From Verrucomicrobiaceae bacterium (GTDB lineage Bacteria > Verrucomicrobiota > Verrucomicrobiia > Verrucomicrobiales > Verrucomicrobiaceae): a DNA stretch of 64,000 nt. Below, in pieces: positions 1 to 8,134 of this stretch; position 1 is the first letter of the stretch, and each line of letters begins with the position of its first letter. The stretch lies in the NCBI GenBank assembly GCA_016795465.1, contig JAEUHK010000127.1, positions 1 to 64,000 on the forward strand, given 5' to 3'. Under the pieces are notes generated by a model. It did not search any database, was not told the origin of the DNA, and saw only the letters and a list, made by a program, of their open reading frames with translations. Both the position numbers and the translations under genes were made by a program.

Positions 1-104
1 CCCCACCACAGGATGAACCCAAACATCGCCGCGGCCAGCGCCATGATGACGCAGCCGTAGCCGGAGTGAAACTCGCCCGTGGGCACCTTTTCGATCTTTG
101 CCAT
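1..104 (-). CDS. Small membrane protein, N-terminal fragment
   Basis: The minus strand opens with ATG at 104 and stays open to the window edge, giving 34 residues. They start MAKIEKVPTGEFHSGYGC and run into a hydrophobic stretch (VIMALAAAMFGFILWW) that looks like a transmembrane helix. The rest lies outside the window. The gene is divergent from the DUF5684 gene. No function can be assigned from this fragment. Confidence 0.55.
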   Translation of the reverse strand, partial: MAKIEKVPTGEFHSGYGCVIMALAAAMFGFILWW

Positions 105-230
105 GGCTTTCCCTCTGCCCCGAGGACGGCAAAGATCAAGCCGGGGCTCACCTGGGGTGCGGAATGAGGGCTTGTCAGGTGGCCGCCTTTTTGCTGCAAT
201 TCTCCTTAATCCAGCCGCCGAGCCCTTTCG
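105..230. promoter_or_regulatory. Divergent intergenic region
   Basis: This spacer separates two divergent membrane-protein genes, so it should hold promoters for both. I see no convincing -35/-10 pair, operator or ribosome binding site in it. The annotation rests on gene orientation only. Confidence 0.3.
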
Positions 231-674
231 GTGGCGGATTTCATCCTACAACTAATCAAACTCATGCTCACCCAACTGCTCCCCATGCTGCAAGATGCCA
301 GTTCCATCTCCGTGGACTACTCCTCCAAAGGGGAACTCGGAACGGGAGGAACGCTCGTCGTCCTCGCCATCCTCATCGTGATGATCGCCGCCGTCTGGAA
401 GGTCTTCACCAAAGCCGGGCAGCCAGGCTGGGCTCTCTTCATCCCGATCTACAATGCCATTGTCTGGCTCCGCGTGTGCGGCAAGCCCGGCTGGTGGGTG
501 ATCTTGCTGTTCATCCCCATCGTGAACTTTATCATCACCTTGCTCGCCAGCCTCGGCATGGCCAAGAGCTTCGGCAAAAGCTCCGGCTTTGGCATCGGCC
601 TCTGGCTCCTCGGCCCCATCTTCCTGCTGATCCTGGCCTTCGGTGACGCGAAGTATCAGGGCAACCAGGGTTAA
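231..674 (+). CDS. DUF5684-family membrane protein
   Basis: The 147-residue product has about four hydrophobic segments: near residues 42-56, 68-85, 90-108 and 120-137. Between the first and third is the motif AGQPGWALFIPIYN, followed by W-RVCGKPGWW, which is typical of DUF5684 (small integral membrane proteins, some annotated as signal-peptidase-I-like without a catalytic dyad). It presumably sits in the inner membrane, and its function is unknown. The GTG at 231 gives the longest frame. An ATG at 264 would give a 136-residue protein starting MLTQLLPML, which is equally plausible because neither start has a clear ribosome binding site. A hairpin terminator follows the stop. Confidence 0.75.
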   Translation: MADFILQLIKLMLTQLLPMLQDASSISVDYSSKGELGTGGTLVVLAILIVMIAAVWKVFTKAGQPGWALFIPIYNAIVWLRVCGKPGWWVILLFIPIVNFIITLLASLGMAKSFGKSSGFGIGLWLLGPIFLLILAFGDAKYQGNQG

Positions 675-693
675 TCCGTTCAATTGCTTCTCA

Positions 694-730
694 AGGCGCA
701 TGTCCGGCAGCGGGCATGCGCCTCTTTATT
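694..730 (+). terminator. Rho-independent terminator after the DUF5684 gene
   Basis: Perfect 9-bp stem: AGGCGCATG at 694-702 and CATGCGCCT at 715-723, with a 12-base loop, followed by CTTTATT. It lies 20 bases past the DUF5684 stop. An in-frame ATG for the next gene falls inside the right arm at 716, which argues that mnmA starts later, at 764. Confidence 0.75.
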
Positions 731-763
731 GACGCCCGTCCCGCCCCGCGGAAACATGCGACG

Positions 764-1834
764 ATGAAGATTCTCGCAGCCATGTCGGGCGGAGTGGACA
801 GCAGCGTGGCCGCTGCCGTCCTCGTTCGTGCCGGACACGAGGTGCATGGCGTGTACATGAAGAACTGGATCAACGAGGAGAACATCATCGGCCACTGTCC
901 TTGGGAAGAAGACATCGAGGACGCCCGCGCCGTCGCGGAGCAGCTCGGCATTCCGTTTCGCATCGTCAATCTCATGACCGAATACCGCGAGAAGGTCGTG
1001 AAGTACCTCCTCGAAGGCTACCAGTCTGGCATCACGCCAAATCCCGATGTGATGTGCAATCGCGAGATGAAATTCGGCGTGCTGTGGGATTGGGCGCGGG
1101 ACAATGGCTTCGAAGGCATCGCCACCGGGCACTACGCTCGCAAAGAAGGCGGTCACATCCTTCGCGGTGCCGATCCGAACAAAGACCAGACCTACTTCCT
1201 TGCCATGATGCGGCCGGAGCAGGTCCAAATCGCGCACTTTCCCATCGGACACCTGTTGAAACCGGAACTGCGTGATCTCGCTCGCGACCTCGGCCTCAAA
1301 ACGGCCGAGAAAAAAGACAGTCAGGGCATCTGCTTCATTGGCCAGGTGAAGATGGAGGACTTCCTGCGCACTTTCGTGCCCGACAAGCCCGGCCCCATCG
1401 TCGATCTCGAAGGCAAGGTGCGTGGCGAGCATCGCGGCCTGCATTTGTACACGCTCGGCCAGCGCAAAGGCCACGGCGTCGCCAGTCCGATCCACAAGCA
1501 GGCCTACGTTGTCGTCGCGAAGCGGCCTGAGACGAACGAACTCGTCGTCGCCATCGAAAACGCGGACACGCCGCTGCTTTGGGCACGCAAAGCCGTGCTG
1601 CATTCCATTTCCAGCACCGGCGAGCCTCTCGACACCGCCCGCATACTGAACGCGCAGCCGCGCTACCGCTGCCCCGCCGGCCTCGCCGACTTCAAACCGC
1701 TCGGCGAAGGCCGCGCCGAACTCGAATACCACGAACCGCAACGAGCGCTGACGCCGGGGCAGATTTGCGCGCTTTATGATGGCGAGCGTCTGCTCGGCGG
1801 AGCGGTGTTTGAGAGCATCCAGCACGAGGGATAA
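764..1834 (+). CDS. mnmA: tRNA-specific 2-thiouridylase MnmA
   Basis: MnmA activates U34 of the Lys, Glu and Gln tRNAs with ATP and adds sulfur to make 2-thiouridine. The product (356 residues) starts MKILAAMSGGVDSS, the PP-loop ATP-pyrophosphatase motif typical of the family. The two expected cysteines are present: the nucleophile in NPDVMCNREMKF (about residue 98) and the persulfide-accepting cysteine in DSQGICFIG (about residue 190). The length matches the usual 350-370. The frame is open from 716, but that ATG lies inside the preceding terminator hairpin, so 764 is preferred. The gene converges on the small RelE-like gene with 2 bases between stop codons. Confidence 0.95.
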   Translation: MKILAAMSGGVDSSVAAAVLVRAGHEVHGVYMKNWINEENIIGHCPWEEDIEDARAVAEQLGIPFRIVNLMTEYREKVVKYLLEGYQSGITPNPDVMCNREMKFGVLWDWARDNGFEGIATGHYARKEGGHILRGADPNKDQTYFLAMMRPEQVQIAHFPIGHLLKPELRDLARDLGLKTAEKKDSQGICFIGQVKMEDFLRTFVPDKPGPIVDLEGKVRGEHRGLHLYTLGQRKGHGVASPIHKQAYVVVAKRPETNELVVAIENADTPLLWARKAVLHSISSTGEPLDTARILNAQPRYRCPAGLADFKPLGEGRAELEYHEPQRALTPGQICALYDGERLLGGAVFESIQHEG

Positions 1835-1836
1835 CC

Positions 1837-2094
1837 TCAAAGCTCGATGATATCCAGAACCCGAAGCTCATTCACCGCACCATCCGCCCAGTAGGTGATC
1901 AAGAAGCCATCAAGTCGTAGGTTCTCGAGTTTTCGCCCTGTGCTGTCCCGCGTTTGATAGTCGCCTACTTGAGCGGGACAGGCCGCCACCTGCTGAATCA
2001 AACGGATGAGGAGTTGCTGCCGTCTGCGCGAGAGCGAACACAAAAGCTCCCACGCTTTTGATGACAAGACAGGCTCGTAGTCATCCGCAGCCAT
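1837..2094 (-). CDS. RelE/ParE-like toxin of a type II toxin-antitoxin pair (putative)
   Basis: Small basic protein of 85 residues starting MAADDYEPVL. It ends in a pattern typical of RelE/ParE-fold toxins: a basic helical part, then a strand-rich end (LRLDGFLITYWADG, then ELRVLDIIEL). Members of this superfamily are ribosome-dependent mRNases or gyrase poisons. Which applies here cannot be read from the sequence. The ATG at 2094 lies one base after the stop codon of the upstream antitoxin-like gene, an arrangement consistent with translational coupling. The frame is open further, to 2142, but that start would overlap the partner gene. The assignment rests on size, gene order and C-terminal pattern, not a confident family match. 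Confidence 0.6.
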   Translation of the reverse strand: MAADDYEPVLSSKAWELLCSLSRRRQQLLIRLIQQVAACPAQVGDYQTRDSTGRKLENLRLDGFLITYWADGAVNELRVLDIIEL

Positions 2095-2095
2095 C

Positions 2096-2290
2096 TCAGG
2101 CACGTGCGAGCGTTTTGGGAAGACGGATCTTTTTACCGGCATCCATCTCGGACATGCGGCGCGTCATCTCTTTCTGCCAGGCAGGAGATTCCTGTTTGAG
2201 CCGGTGAAGGAAAGCCGAAACCTCCTGCCGTTCACGTTCGCTGAGGCGGGAGAGGTTTTGCTTGAGTTGAAGCATCGCAGTGGTGCTCAT
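2096..2290 (-). CDS. Antitoxin-like small protein upstream of the RelE-like gene
   Basis: The product has 64 residues from MSTTAMLQLKQ. It is helical and highly charged, with LSRLSERERQEVSAFLHRL followed by a Lys/Arg-rich tail, and has no membrane segment. Size, charge, position and near-contact with the RelE-like gene fit the antitoxin or addiction-module component of a type II system. The frame continues up to 2368, but that would run into the start of the divergent oxidoreductase, so 2290 is chosen. The 70-base gap to the divergent gene probably carries the promoters of both. I cannot name the antitoxin family. Confidence 0.6.
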   Translation of the reverse strand: MSTTAMLQLKQNLSRLSERERQEVSAFLHRLKQESPAWQKEMTRRMSEMDAGKKIRLPKTLARA

Positions 2291-2360
2291 GGGAACCAGT
2301 TTACGCTCTTTATCCGGCGGTTTGCAAGGCTCGGAATCGTTCTCCGTTTGGCTTTGCGCC

Positions 2361-3659
2361 ATGAACAACCGCCGTTCTTTCCTTCACTCCGTGCTCGCCA
2401 CGGGCATCGCGCCTTATTTTGTGCCTGCCAGCGTGCTGCGGTCGCAGACGGCGCCTTCGAACAAGATCACGCTCGGCGTCATCGGCTGTGGGGCGCAGGG
2501 CACGCATGACATGCGGGCGTTTTTGACGAATGGAAACGTCCGCGTGACCACGCTGTGCGATGTGAACCAGGAGCGCATCAAGACCGCGAAGTGGCACATC
2601 AAGCAATCCTACGGCAGCGATGACGTGAAGGTGCTCTCCGACTTCCGTGAGCTGAATCGCGACGCGTCGATCGATGCCGTTTTGATGGCGCTGCCGGTGC
2701 ACTGGCACAGCATTCCATCCACCGATGCGGTGCTGAACAAAAAGCACATCTACCACGAAAAGCCGATGGGCATGTCCGTGGCCGAGGCGAAGCATGTGCG
2801 AGCCGCAGTGCGCAAAACGGGCGTCGTGTTCCAATTCGGCACGCAGCAGCGCAGCGATCTCAAATTCCGCTGGGCCTGCGAGCTCGCTCGCAACGGCCGT
2901 TTAGGCAAACTGAAGGAAATCCAGGTCGCCGTGCCCGGCGGCATCACGTCACCGCTTTTTCCGGATCAAGCTGTGCCTGAGACCATCGATTGGGAGCGCT
3001 GGGTGGGACCTGCGCCCTTCACGCCCTACAACGTCGAAAAGACGAAGCGCCACTTTCACGAGAACATCTCCAACTTCTCGCTCGGCATGCTTTCGTGCTG
3101 GGGCATTCATCACCTCGACATCGCGCAGTGGGGCAATGGCACCGACGACACGGGGCCGTTCAAAGTAAGCTACGAGGCCGCCGAGTGGCCTGCGAGCGGC
3201 ACCTGCGACAACGTGCTCGGCTGGCGCATGCGTTTCGAGTATGCGAAGGCCGCGCCGATCACCTTCGTGAACGAAAAGCGCGACGACATCGGCCACGGCA
3301 TCCGCTTCATCGGCGAAAACGGCTGGGTGCATGTCCTGCGCGGCAGCATCAAGGCCAGCGACGACGCCATTCTGCGTGATCCCGCCAATAAAGAAGGCAC
3401 GATGCCCATCAAGCTGCCCACCAGCATCGAGCACACCGCCAACTTCATCGACTCCATCAAAGCCGGCTCCAAGGCCATCTGCGATGTCGAAACGGCCGTG
3501 CGAAGCGACACCCTCTGCCAGCTCGCCGCCATCGCCGTGAAGGCCAAACGCCCGCTGAAGTGGGACCCCGCCGCCGAAACCATCACCGATGATGCCGAAG
3601 CCGCGAAGCTGCTCGAAGCACGTCCTTTCCGCGGGGATTGGAAACTGCCGGAAATCTGA
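2361..3659 (+). CDS. Gfo/Idh/MocA-family oxidoreductase with Tat signal
   Basis: The product (432 residues) starts MNNRRSFLHSVLATG, a twin-arginine export signal with its hydrophobic core at residues 8-25, so the enzyme is probably periplasmic. A Rossmann fold follows (ITLGVIGCGAQG, about residues 36-47), then the Gfo/Idh/MocA motif HEKPMGMSV that carries the conserved lysine. The C-terminal half fits the bacterial-type Gfo/Idh/MocA C-terminal domain, common in PVC bacteria where many paralogues act on sugars or polyols. The substrate cannot be deduced. The longer frame from 2280 would bury the Tat signal internally, so the ATG at 2361 is used. The gene is divergent from the toxin-antitoxin-like pair. 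Confidence 0.9.
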   Translation: MNNRRSFLHSVLATGIAPYFVPASVLRSQTAPSNKITLGVIGCGAQGTHDMRAFLTNGNVRVTTLCDVNQERIKTAKWHIKQSYGSDDVKVLSDFRELNRDASIDAVLMALPVHWHSIPSTDAVLNKKHIYHEKPMGMSVAEAKHVRAAVRKTGVVFQFGTQQRSDLKFRWACELARNGRLGKLKEIQVAVPGGITSPLFPDQAVPETIDWERWVGPAPFTPYNVEKTKRHFHENISNFSLGMLSCWGIHHLDIAQWGNGTDDTGPFKVSYEAAEWPASGTCDNVLGWRMRFEYAKAAPITFVNEKRDDIGHGIRFIGENGWVHVLRGSIKASDDAILRDPANKEGTMPIKLPTSIEHTANFIDSIKAGSKAICDVETAVRSDTLCQLAAIAVKAKRPLKWDPAAETITDDAEAAKLLEARPFRGDWKLPEI

Positions 3660-3665
3660 ACCGGA

Positions 3666-3687
3666 GGGCGGGATTGCATTCCCGCCC
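3666..3687 (+). terminator. Hairpin after the oxidoreductase gene
   Basis: Perfect 8-bp stem: GGGCGGGA at 3666-3673 and TCCCGCCC at 3680-3687, with loop TTGCAT, six bases after the oxidoreductase stop. Only a short T stretch (ATTTG) follows, so termination efficiency is uncertain. Confidence 0.55.
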
Positions 3688-3780
3688 ATTTGAATGAGGG
3701 CGGAGGCGGCGCGGAGCCTTCTTGACCATCGTTCGTTCAAACTCCAAACCTTCGGCCGGAATACACTCCGGCCCTCCATC

Positions 3781-4338
3781 ATGCCACGCACCTCATGTTC
3801 CAACTCTCACGGCGAGCTTCTGCTGACGCTCAAGACACGTTTTGAGGCCAACAAGGCCCGTCACCGCGGCATCGAATGGTCCGCCGTGGAATCCCGGCTC
3901 AAGGCCAGCCCGAAGAAGCTGGCATCGCTGCAACTCATGGAAGAAACCGGCGGTGAGCCGGATGTGGTCGGCATCGAGAAGAAGACCGGTGAAGTGCTTT
4001 TCTATGACTGCTCGACGGAGACGCCAAAAGGGCGTGTGAGCGTGTGCTACGACCGCAAAGGCCTGGAGTCCCGCAAAGAGCACAAGCCGAAGGACAATGC
4101 CATGGACATGGCGGAGGCGATGGGCGTGACGATGCTCACGGAGGAGGAATACCACGCATTGCAAAAACTGGGCGAGTTTGACCAGAAGACCTCGAGCTGG
4201 CTCCGATCACCAGATGCCATCCGCAAGCTCGGCGGTGCTCTTTACGGCGAACGACGCTACAACCGCATCTTCATCGGCCACAACGGCGCACAGTCCTATT
4301 ACGCCGTGCGTGGCTTTCGGGCCTGCTTGAAGGTTTGA
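3781..4338 (+). CDS. DUF4256 domain-containing protein
   Basis: The 185-residue soluble protein covers the DUF4256 family along its length: ELLLTLKTRFEANKARHRGI, GGEPDVVG, FYDCSTETPKGR, ESRKEHKP, KTSSWLRSP, RKLGGALYGERRYN and a terminal YYAVRGFR. The family is widespread and uncharacterised. No signal peptide or membrane segment is visible. The frame is open from 3694, but the family begins near MPRTSCSNSHGE, so 3781 is chosen. The gene converges on homoserine dehydrogenase with 3 bases between the stops. Confidence 0.88.
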   Translation: MPRTSCSNSHGELLLTLKTRFEANKARHRGIEWSAVESRLKASPKKLASLQLMEETGGEPDVVGIEKKTGEVLFYDCSTETPKGRVSVCYDRKGLESRKEHKPKDNAMDMAEAMGVTMLTEEEYHALQKLGEFDQKTSSWLRSPDAIRKLGGALYGERRYNRIFIGHNGAQSYYAVRGFRACLKV

Positions 4339-4341
4339 AGA

Positions 4342-5661
4342 CTACTGCAGCGTCTCCACACGCATCCAGGTGGGCTCGCCTCGCACGCATTTCAGGCTGC
4401 GCAGGGCGTCGAGGGCCTGTTTCATATCACCAACGCGGGCATCGTGAACCATGAGGACCAGCGAAGTCTCGCCGGTGGTGGATTCGAGATCTTCGGGCTG
4501 GAGCACGCTGGAAATGCCAATGCCACGCTGGCCGAGTTCCGTCGCGACTTGGGCCAGCACGCCGGGCACATCATCGACGGTCAGGCGCAGGTAATGATGC
4601 GAAACGGTGTCATCGACGGGCTTCGACTTGCCGTAGAGACCATGCGGGACAAAGCCGCTGTGCCGTGCGCCATGCATGAGCACGGCGGCGGCTTCGCAGA
4701 GGTCGCTGATGACGCTGCTGCTCGTCGGGTCCTGGCCTGCGCCGCGGCCGTAGAAGAGGGTCTCGCCAACAATGTCGCCATTCACGAGCACGGCATTGAA
4801 ACTGCCGCTCACGCTGGCGAGCACATGGCTCAGCGGGACGAGCGTGGGCTGCGTGCGCACCTCGACGAGGCCGTTTTCATCCGCACGGATGACGGAGAGC
4901 AGCTTGATCGTGTAGCCGAGACGTTCGGCGAATTTGAAATCGGTGATGCTCACGCGATCCACGCCTTCCACGCAGATTTTATCCGGCGGAATCCAGAAGC
5001 CGTAGCTGAGGCTGGCGAGGATGATGGCTTTGTGCGCCGCATCCCAGCCGCTCACATCGAGGTAGGGATCAGCCTCGGCGAAGCCCTTGTCCTGCGCTTC
5101 TTGCAAAGCATCCGCGTAGCTGAGGCCCGCCTGGCTCATGCGGGTGAGGATGTAGTTGCAGGTGCCGTTGATGATGCCGTGAATCGAGCGGATGTGATTT
5201 CCGACGAGACCTTCCTGCAGCACCTGAATGATCGGAATGCCGCCCGCCACGGCCGCTTCGAAGTAAATCGGCACGCCGCACTGCTCCGCGAGGGCGAAGA
5301 GCTCCTGGCCGCGTTCGGCGAGCAGAGCCTTGTTGCCAGTCACGACGATCTTTTTGGCCTTCAGAGCCGCGCAAACCATGTCGTAGGCCGTGGTGGTGCC
5401 GCCAATGAGCTCCACGATCACGGGGATCGAGGCGTCATTGACCAAATCCTGCCAGTCGGTCGTCAAAAGCGCCTCCGGCACCTCCACATCGCGTTTCCGC
5501 TTCAGATCACGCACGGCCACTTTGGCCACGCGGATGTCCGCCCCGGTGCGCTGGGTGATGAGGGCACGGTTTTTCTCCAGGTTCTTATAAACACCCGCGC
5601 CGACGTTTCCGAGACCGGCGAGGCCGACTTGGATGACGCGGGGAGAGCTGGATGGGGGCAT
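4342..5661 (-). CDS. hom: Homoserine dehydrogenase
   Basis: It reduces L-aspartate 4-semialdehyde to homoserine with NAD(P)H, the branch to threonine, methionine and isoleucine. The 439-residue product has an N-terminal Rossmann motif (GLAGLGNVGAGVY, about residues 13-25), the family motif around INGTCNYILTRM, and the catalytic-region stretch ADPYLDVSGWDAAHK. An ACT regulatory domain lies at about residues 355-435 (RLTVDDVPGVLAQVATELGQ), which usually gives feedback control by threonine. Length and layout match the monofunctional form without a fused aspartokinase. The gene is divergent from the YpsA-like gene across 150 bases. Confidence 0.95.
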   Translation of the reverse strand: MPPSSSPRVIQVGLAGLGNVGAGVYKNLEKNRALITQRTGADIRVAKVAVRDLKRKRDVEVPEALLTTDWQDLVNDASIPVIVELIGGTTTAYDMVCAALKAKKIVVTGNKALLAERGQELFALAEQCGVPIYFEAAVAGGIPIIQVLQEGLVGNHIRSIHGIINGTCNYILTRMSQAGLSYADALQEAQDKGFAEADPYLDVSGWDAAHKAIILASLSYGFWIPPDKICVEGVDRVSITDFKFAERLGYTIKLLSVIRADENGLVEVRTQPTLVPLSHVLASVSGSFNAVLVNGDIVGETLFYGRGAGQDPTSSSVISDLCEAAAVLMHGARHSGFVPHGLYGKSKPVDDTVSHHYLRLTVDDVPGVLAQVATELGQRGIGISSVLQPEDLESTTGETSLVLMVHDARVGDMKQALDALRSLKCVRGEPTWMRVETLQ

Positions 5662-5811
5662 GAGTGGAGCAGGTTGGGGTTAGAAAAGAGGGCGCAAGCA
5701 ATGGCGGAGGCACCTCGAATGCGCAACTGCGAAGGCGTGCAGCGAACTTCCCTGCCCTTCCCTGCACTTTCTGCTGCCATCCCCGGTTTTTTCTGCTTCT
5801 GTGAAGCCCAA
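5662..5811. promoter_or_regulatory. Divergent intergenic region, hom / YpsA-like gene
   Basis: The 150-base spacer between divergent genes must hold promoters in both directions. No strong sigma-70-like pair or regulatory repeat was recognised. The right half is pyrimidine-rich. Confidence 0.3.
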
Positions 5812-6291
5812 ATGTCTTTCAAGATCTCCCTCATCACCAGCTCCCAGGTCGGCGTGGACCGCGCCGTGCTCGACTGGGCCATCACGAACAGCCTTCCCCA
5901 CGGTGGCTGGTGCCCGCAAGGCACCCTCACCGGCACCGATCCGCTCGACCCGAAATACCGCCTCAAAGAGACCGCCGGCCCGGCCATCCTCGAAAGCGTG
6001 GAGTCCAACGTGCGCGACTCGGAGGCCACCCTCGTCTTCACCCTCGGCCCGAAGGCCACAGGCCCCGCGATGAAGGCCTCCACCTATGCGAAGAAGCAGA
6101 AGAAACCGGTGCTGCATGTGCATCGCGCCGTGCTCGGTGCCTCGGAGCGTGTCATCGAGTTCCTCGATAAATACTACGTCCGCCGTCTGCACGTCACCGG
6201 CTCCACCGAGGCCGACGAACCCGGTGTGGGCAACTGGGCCACGATGACGCTCGACCGCGTGAAATCGACTTTTGATCGTCGCCCGGACTGA
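5812..6291 (+). CDS. YpsA/SLOG-like putative molybdenum carrier family protein
   Basis: The product (159 residues) matches the putative molybdenum carrier family (SLOG superfamily, Rossmann-like nucleotide binders). Visible motifs are SSQVGVDRAVLDWAI near the start, HGGWCPQG with GTDPLDPKY, a middle NVRDSEATLVFTLG strand, and the KKPVLHV strand near residue 100. Family members have a Rossmann-like fold; molybdopterin binding was proposed from structure, but a role in this organism is not established. A longer frame runs upstream through the antisense of hom and is not real. The ATG at 5812 fits the family N-terminus. dtd follows after 9 bases, so the two probably share a transcript. Confidence 0.8.
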   Translation: MSFKISLITSSQVGVDRAVLDWAITNSLPHGGWCPQGTLTGTDPLDPKYRLKETAGPAILESVESNVRDSEATLVFTLGPKATGPAMKASTYAKKQKKPVLHVHRAVLGASERVIEFLDKYYVRRLHVTGSTEADEPGVGNWATMTLDRVKSTFDRRPD

Positions 6292-6300
6292 GTCCCTCGC

Positions 6301-6753
6301 ATGCGCCTCGTCATCCAACGCGTCTCCGAGGCCTCCGTGACGGTCGATGGCACGGTCACTGGCCGCATTGGCACCGGTTTGATGATCCTCTGCGGCATCG
6401 AGCATGATGACACCGCGGAGGACATCGCCTGGCTGGTGCCCAAGGTCACGCAGATGCGCATCTTCAGCGATGCGGACGGCAAGATGAACCTCAGCGTGAA
6501 GGACATCGCGGGCGGATTGCTCGTCGTGAGCCAGTTCACGCTGCATGCCAGCACGAAAAAAGGGAACCGCCCCAGCTTCATCCGTGCCGCGAGGCCGGAG
6601 CAGGCCATCCCGCTTTACGAGCAATTCATCCGCGAGCTCGAAACGGACACCGGAAGGACCGTCGAGCGCGGTATTTTCGGCGCGGACATGAAGGTGGCGC
6701 TCATCAATGATGGTCCGGTCACGATCGTGATCGACTCGCGGGCTCGCGAGTAA
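6301..6753 (+). CDS. dtd: D-aminoacyl-tRNA deacylase
   Basis: DTD hydrolyses D-amino acids (and glycine) mis-attached to tRNA, a proofreading step in the cytoplasm. The product (150 residues, usual size about 145) starts MRLVIQRVSEASVTVDG. It has both active-site signatures: SQFTLHA near residue 80 and the cross-subunit Gly-Pro motif NDGPVT near residue 139. The ATG at 6301 is 9 bases downstream of the YpsA-like stop, which suggests co-transcription. Confidence 0.96.
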   Translation: MRLVIQRVSEASVTVDGTVTGRIGTGLMILCGIEHDDTAEDIAWLVPKVTQMRIFSDADGKMNLSVKDIAGGLLVVSQFTLHASTKKGNRPSFIRAARPEQAIPLYEQFIRELETDTGRTVERGIFGADMKVALINDGPVTIVIDSRARE

Positions 6754-6841
6754 GCACGCAACATCCAGCCATCCATGCCCAAGGCAGGTGGAGCGGGCAG
6801 ACGATGCCTCGGCAAGGTGGACTCACACACCCAACCTGACC

Positions 6842-7261
6842 ATGAAACGCAACGATCCCATCTCCCACCTCATGTCCCGCAACGTCGTCACCGTGCATCA
6901 CGGCGACCCGATCTCGAAAGTCCGCGCCCTCGTGCGCGAGCACGGCGTGCATCACATCCCCGTGGTGAACGGCGACCAGCTCATCGGCATCATCACTTGG
7001 AGTGACATCCTCCGCGTGAGCTTTGGCGATGCCTTCGGCACCGACGAACGCACTGTGGATGCCACGCTCGATCACACACTCACTCTTGAGCAGGTGATGA
7101 AGAAGGACCCGGTGACGCTTGCCGAGACCGGCACGGTCCGCGAGGCGGCTGAGATCCTCGCCAAGAGCGAGTTTCACTCTCTCCCCATCGTGAACGGCGG
7201 CAAAGTCGTCGGCATCGTGACCTCAACAGACCTCATCCGCTACCTCGTGGACCAATTCTGA
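6842..7261 (+). CDS. Two-CBS-domain protein
   Basis: The 139-residue protein is almost entirely a CBS pair (Bateman module). The first domain runs from MSRNVVTVHHGD to about residue 60 (GIITWSDILR), the second from MKKDPVTLAETGTV to GIVTSTDLIRYL at the C-terminus. Such stand-alone pairs bind adenine nucleotides and act as energy sensors or partner regulators. The target is unknown. A frame is open from 6788, but MKRNDPISHLM at 6842 is the natural start. The gene converges on the APH-like gene with 3 bases between the stops. Confidence 0.88.
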   Translation: MKRNDPISHLMSRNVVTVHHGDPISKVRALVREHGVHHIPVVNGDQLIGIITWSDILRVSFGDAFGTDERTVDATLDHTLTLEQVMKKDPVTLAETGTVREAAEILAKSEFHSLPIVNGGKVVGIVTSTDLIRYLVDQF

Positions 7262-7264
7262 TCC

Positions 7265-8122
7265 TCAGGCACTCACACCTTCCAGCCACTCGATGCGGCG
7301 CCGGAGCTTCTCCTGGCGATCCGCATCAGGGTTGGGATACAGAATGGGATACCACGCGGTGATCACCGCGGCACGAGCCACGAGGCATTGCTGGAGTGCC
7401 GTTTCATCCACAGGGCCGTAAGCATCACGAATGGCCGCCACCGTGACATGATCGTGATCGAGGAGTTGTGCATTCCAAATGATCGATGCCACATCCCACT
7501 CCACCGGCCCGGCAAACGTGTCCTCCCAATCGGTCCAAAGCAGGCCGCGTGTCGTGTTCATGAGATTCCCGGCATGCGCATCACCATGCAGCGGCTGCTG
7601 CGGATAGTGCGCGAGCACCTCCAACGAGGTTTGCAGATGCTGGCGCAGCATGTTTTGCGTCTCCGCAGGAAAAAGCTGTCGATCATTGAGAATGGCCAGA
7701 CTCTCGGAAATGATCGCCAGACGCGGCAGCGGCTCTGGAAAACACTTCATGATCTCATGACACTTTTTGAGCGTGAGGCCGATTTCACGCGGATCAGGCT
7801 CCGCATCGACGCGGGTGACAAATTCCCAAAAGTTCAGCGGATAACCCAAGTGCTCATGCGGACCCGGTGGCAGGTCCGGATGCAGCGGGATGACCGGAGC
7901 ACCGTTTTGCGTGAGATGCTGTGCGATGGCATTTTCGCGTGCAAACCATTCCGTGCCCTGTCGTGGTCCATCGCGATCCTGCACCACGCGTGCCACGAGC
8001 GTCTCCGTCAGCCGCACCACGAGCGTGCTGCTGTTTTGCAAGATGTCACAGCGGTCCGGTTTGATACCATGAGCGATAGCAGTCTCACTGGCGGCACGGA
8101 TGGGAAGAGTGGGATCAGGCAT
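7265..8122 (-). CDS. Phosphotransferase family protein (APH/choline-kinase fold)
   Basis: The product (285 residues) carries the aminoglycoside/choline kinase-like signature. The catalytic loop is LHGDAHAGNLM (about residue 200), and the metal-binding motif follows as WTDWEDTFAGPVEWDVA. The N-terminal lobe includes the strand SSTLVVRLTETLVARV. The substrate is unknown. Nothing shows that it confers antibiotic resistance, since the fold covers many small-molecule kinases. It starts 12 bases after trmO ends, so it is probably the last gene of the guaB-trmO run. Confidence 0.8.
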   Translation of the reverse strand: MPDPTLPIRAASETAIAHGIKPDRCDILQNSSTLVVRLTETLVARVVQDRDGPRQGTEWFARENAIAQHLTQNGAPVIPLHPDLPPGPHEHLGYPLNFWEFVTRVDAEPDPREIGLTLKKCHEIMKCFPEPLPRLAIISESLAILNDRQLFPAETQNMLRQHLQTSLEVLAHYPQQPLHGDAHAGNLMNTTRGLLWTDWEDTFAGPVEWDVASIIWNAQLLDHDHVTVAAIRDAYGPVDETALQQCLVARAAVITAWYPILYPNPDADRQEKLRRRIEWLEGVSA

Positions 8123-8134
8123 GGAAACAAGTAT

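Noticed and set aside
716..763. Upstream ATG extending mnmA by 16 residues
   Set aside because: The ATG lies inside the right arm of the preceding terminator hairpin, and the family starts at MKILAAMSGGVDSS.
680..1840. A 386-residue minus-strand frame opposite mnmA
   Set aside because: Antisense shadow of a clearly recognisable MnmA.
4444..5811. A 615-residue frame joining the antisense of hom to the YpsA-like protein
   Set aside because: Only the last 159 residues match a family. The rest is antisense of homoserine dehydrogenase.
7265..8122. Possible antibiotic resistance by the APH-fold protein
   Set aside because: The fold covers many kinases, and no resistance-specific feature or mobile context is present.
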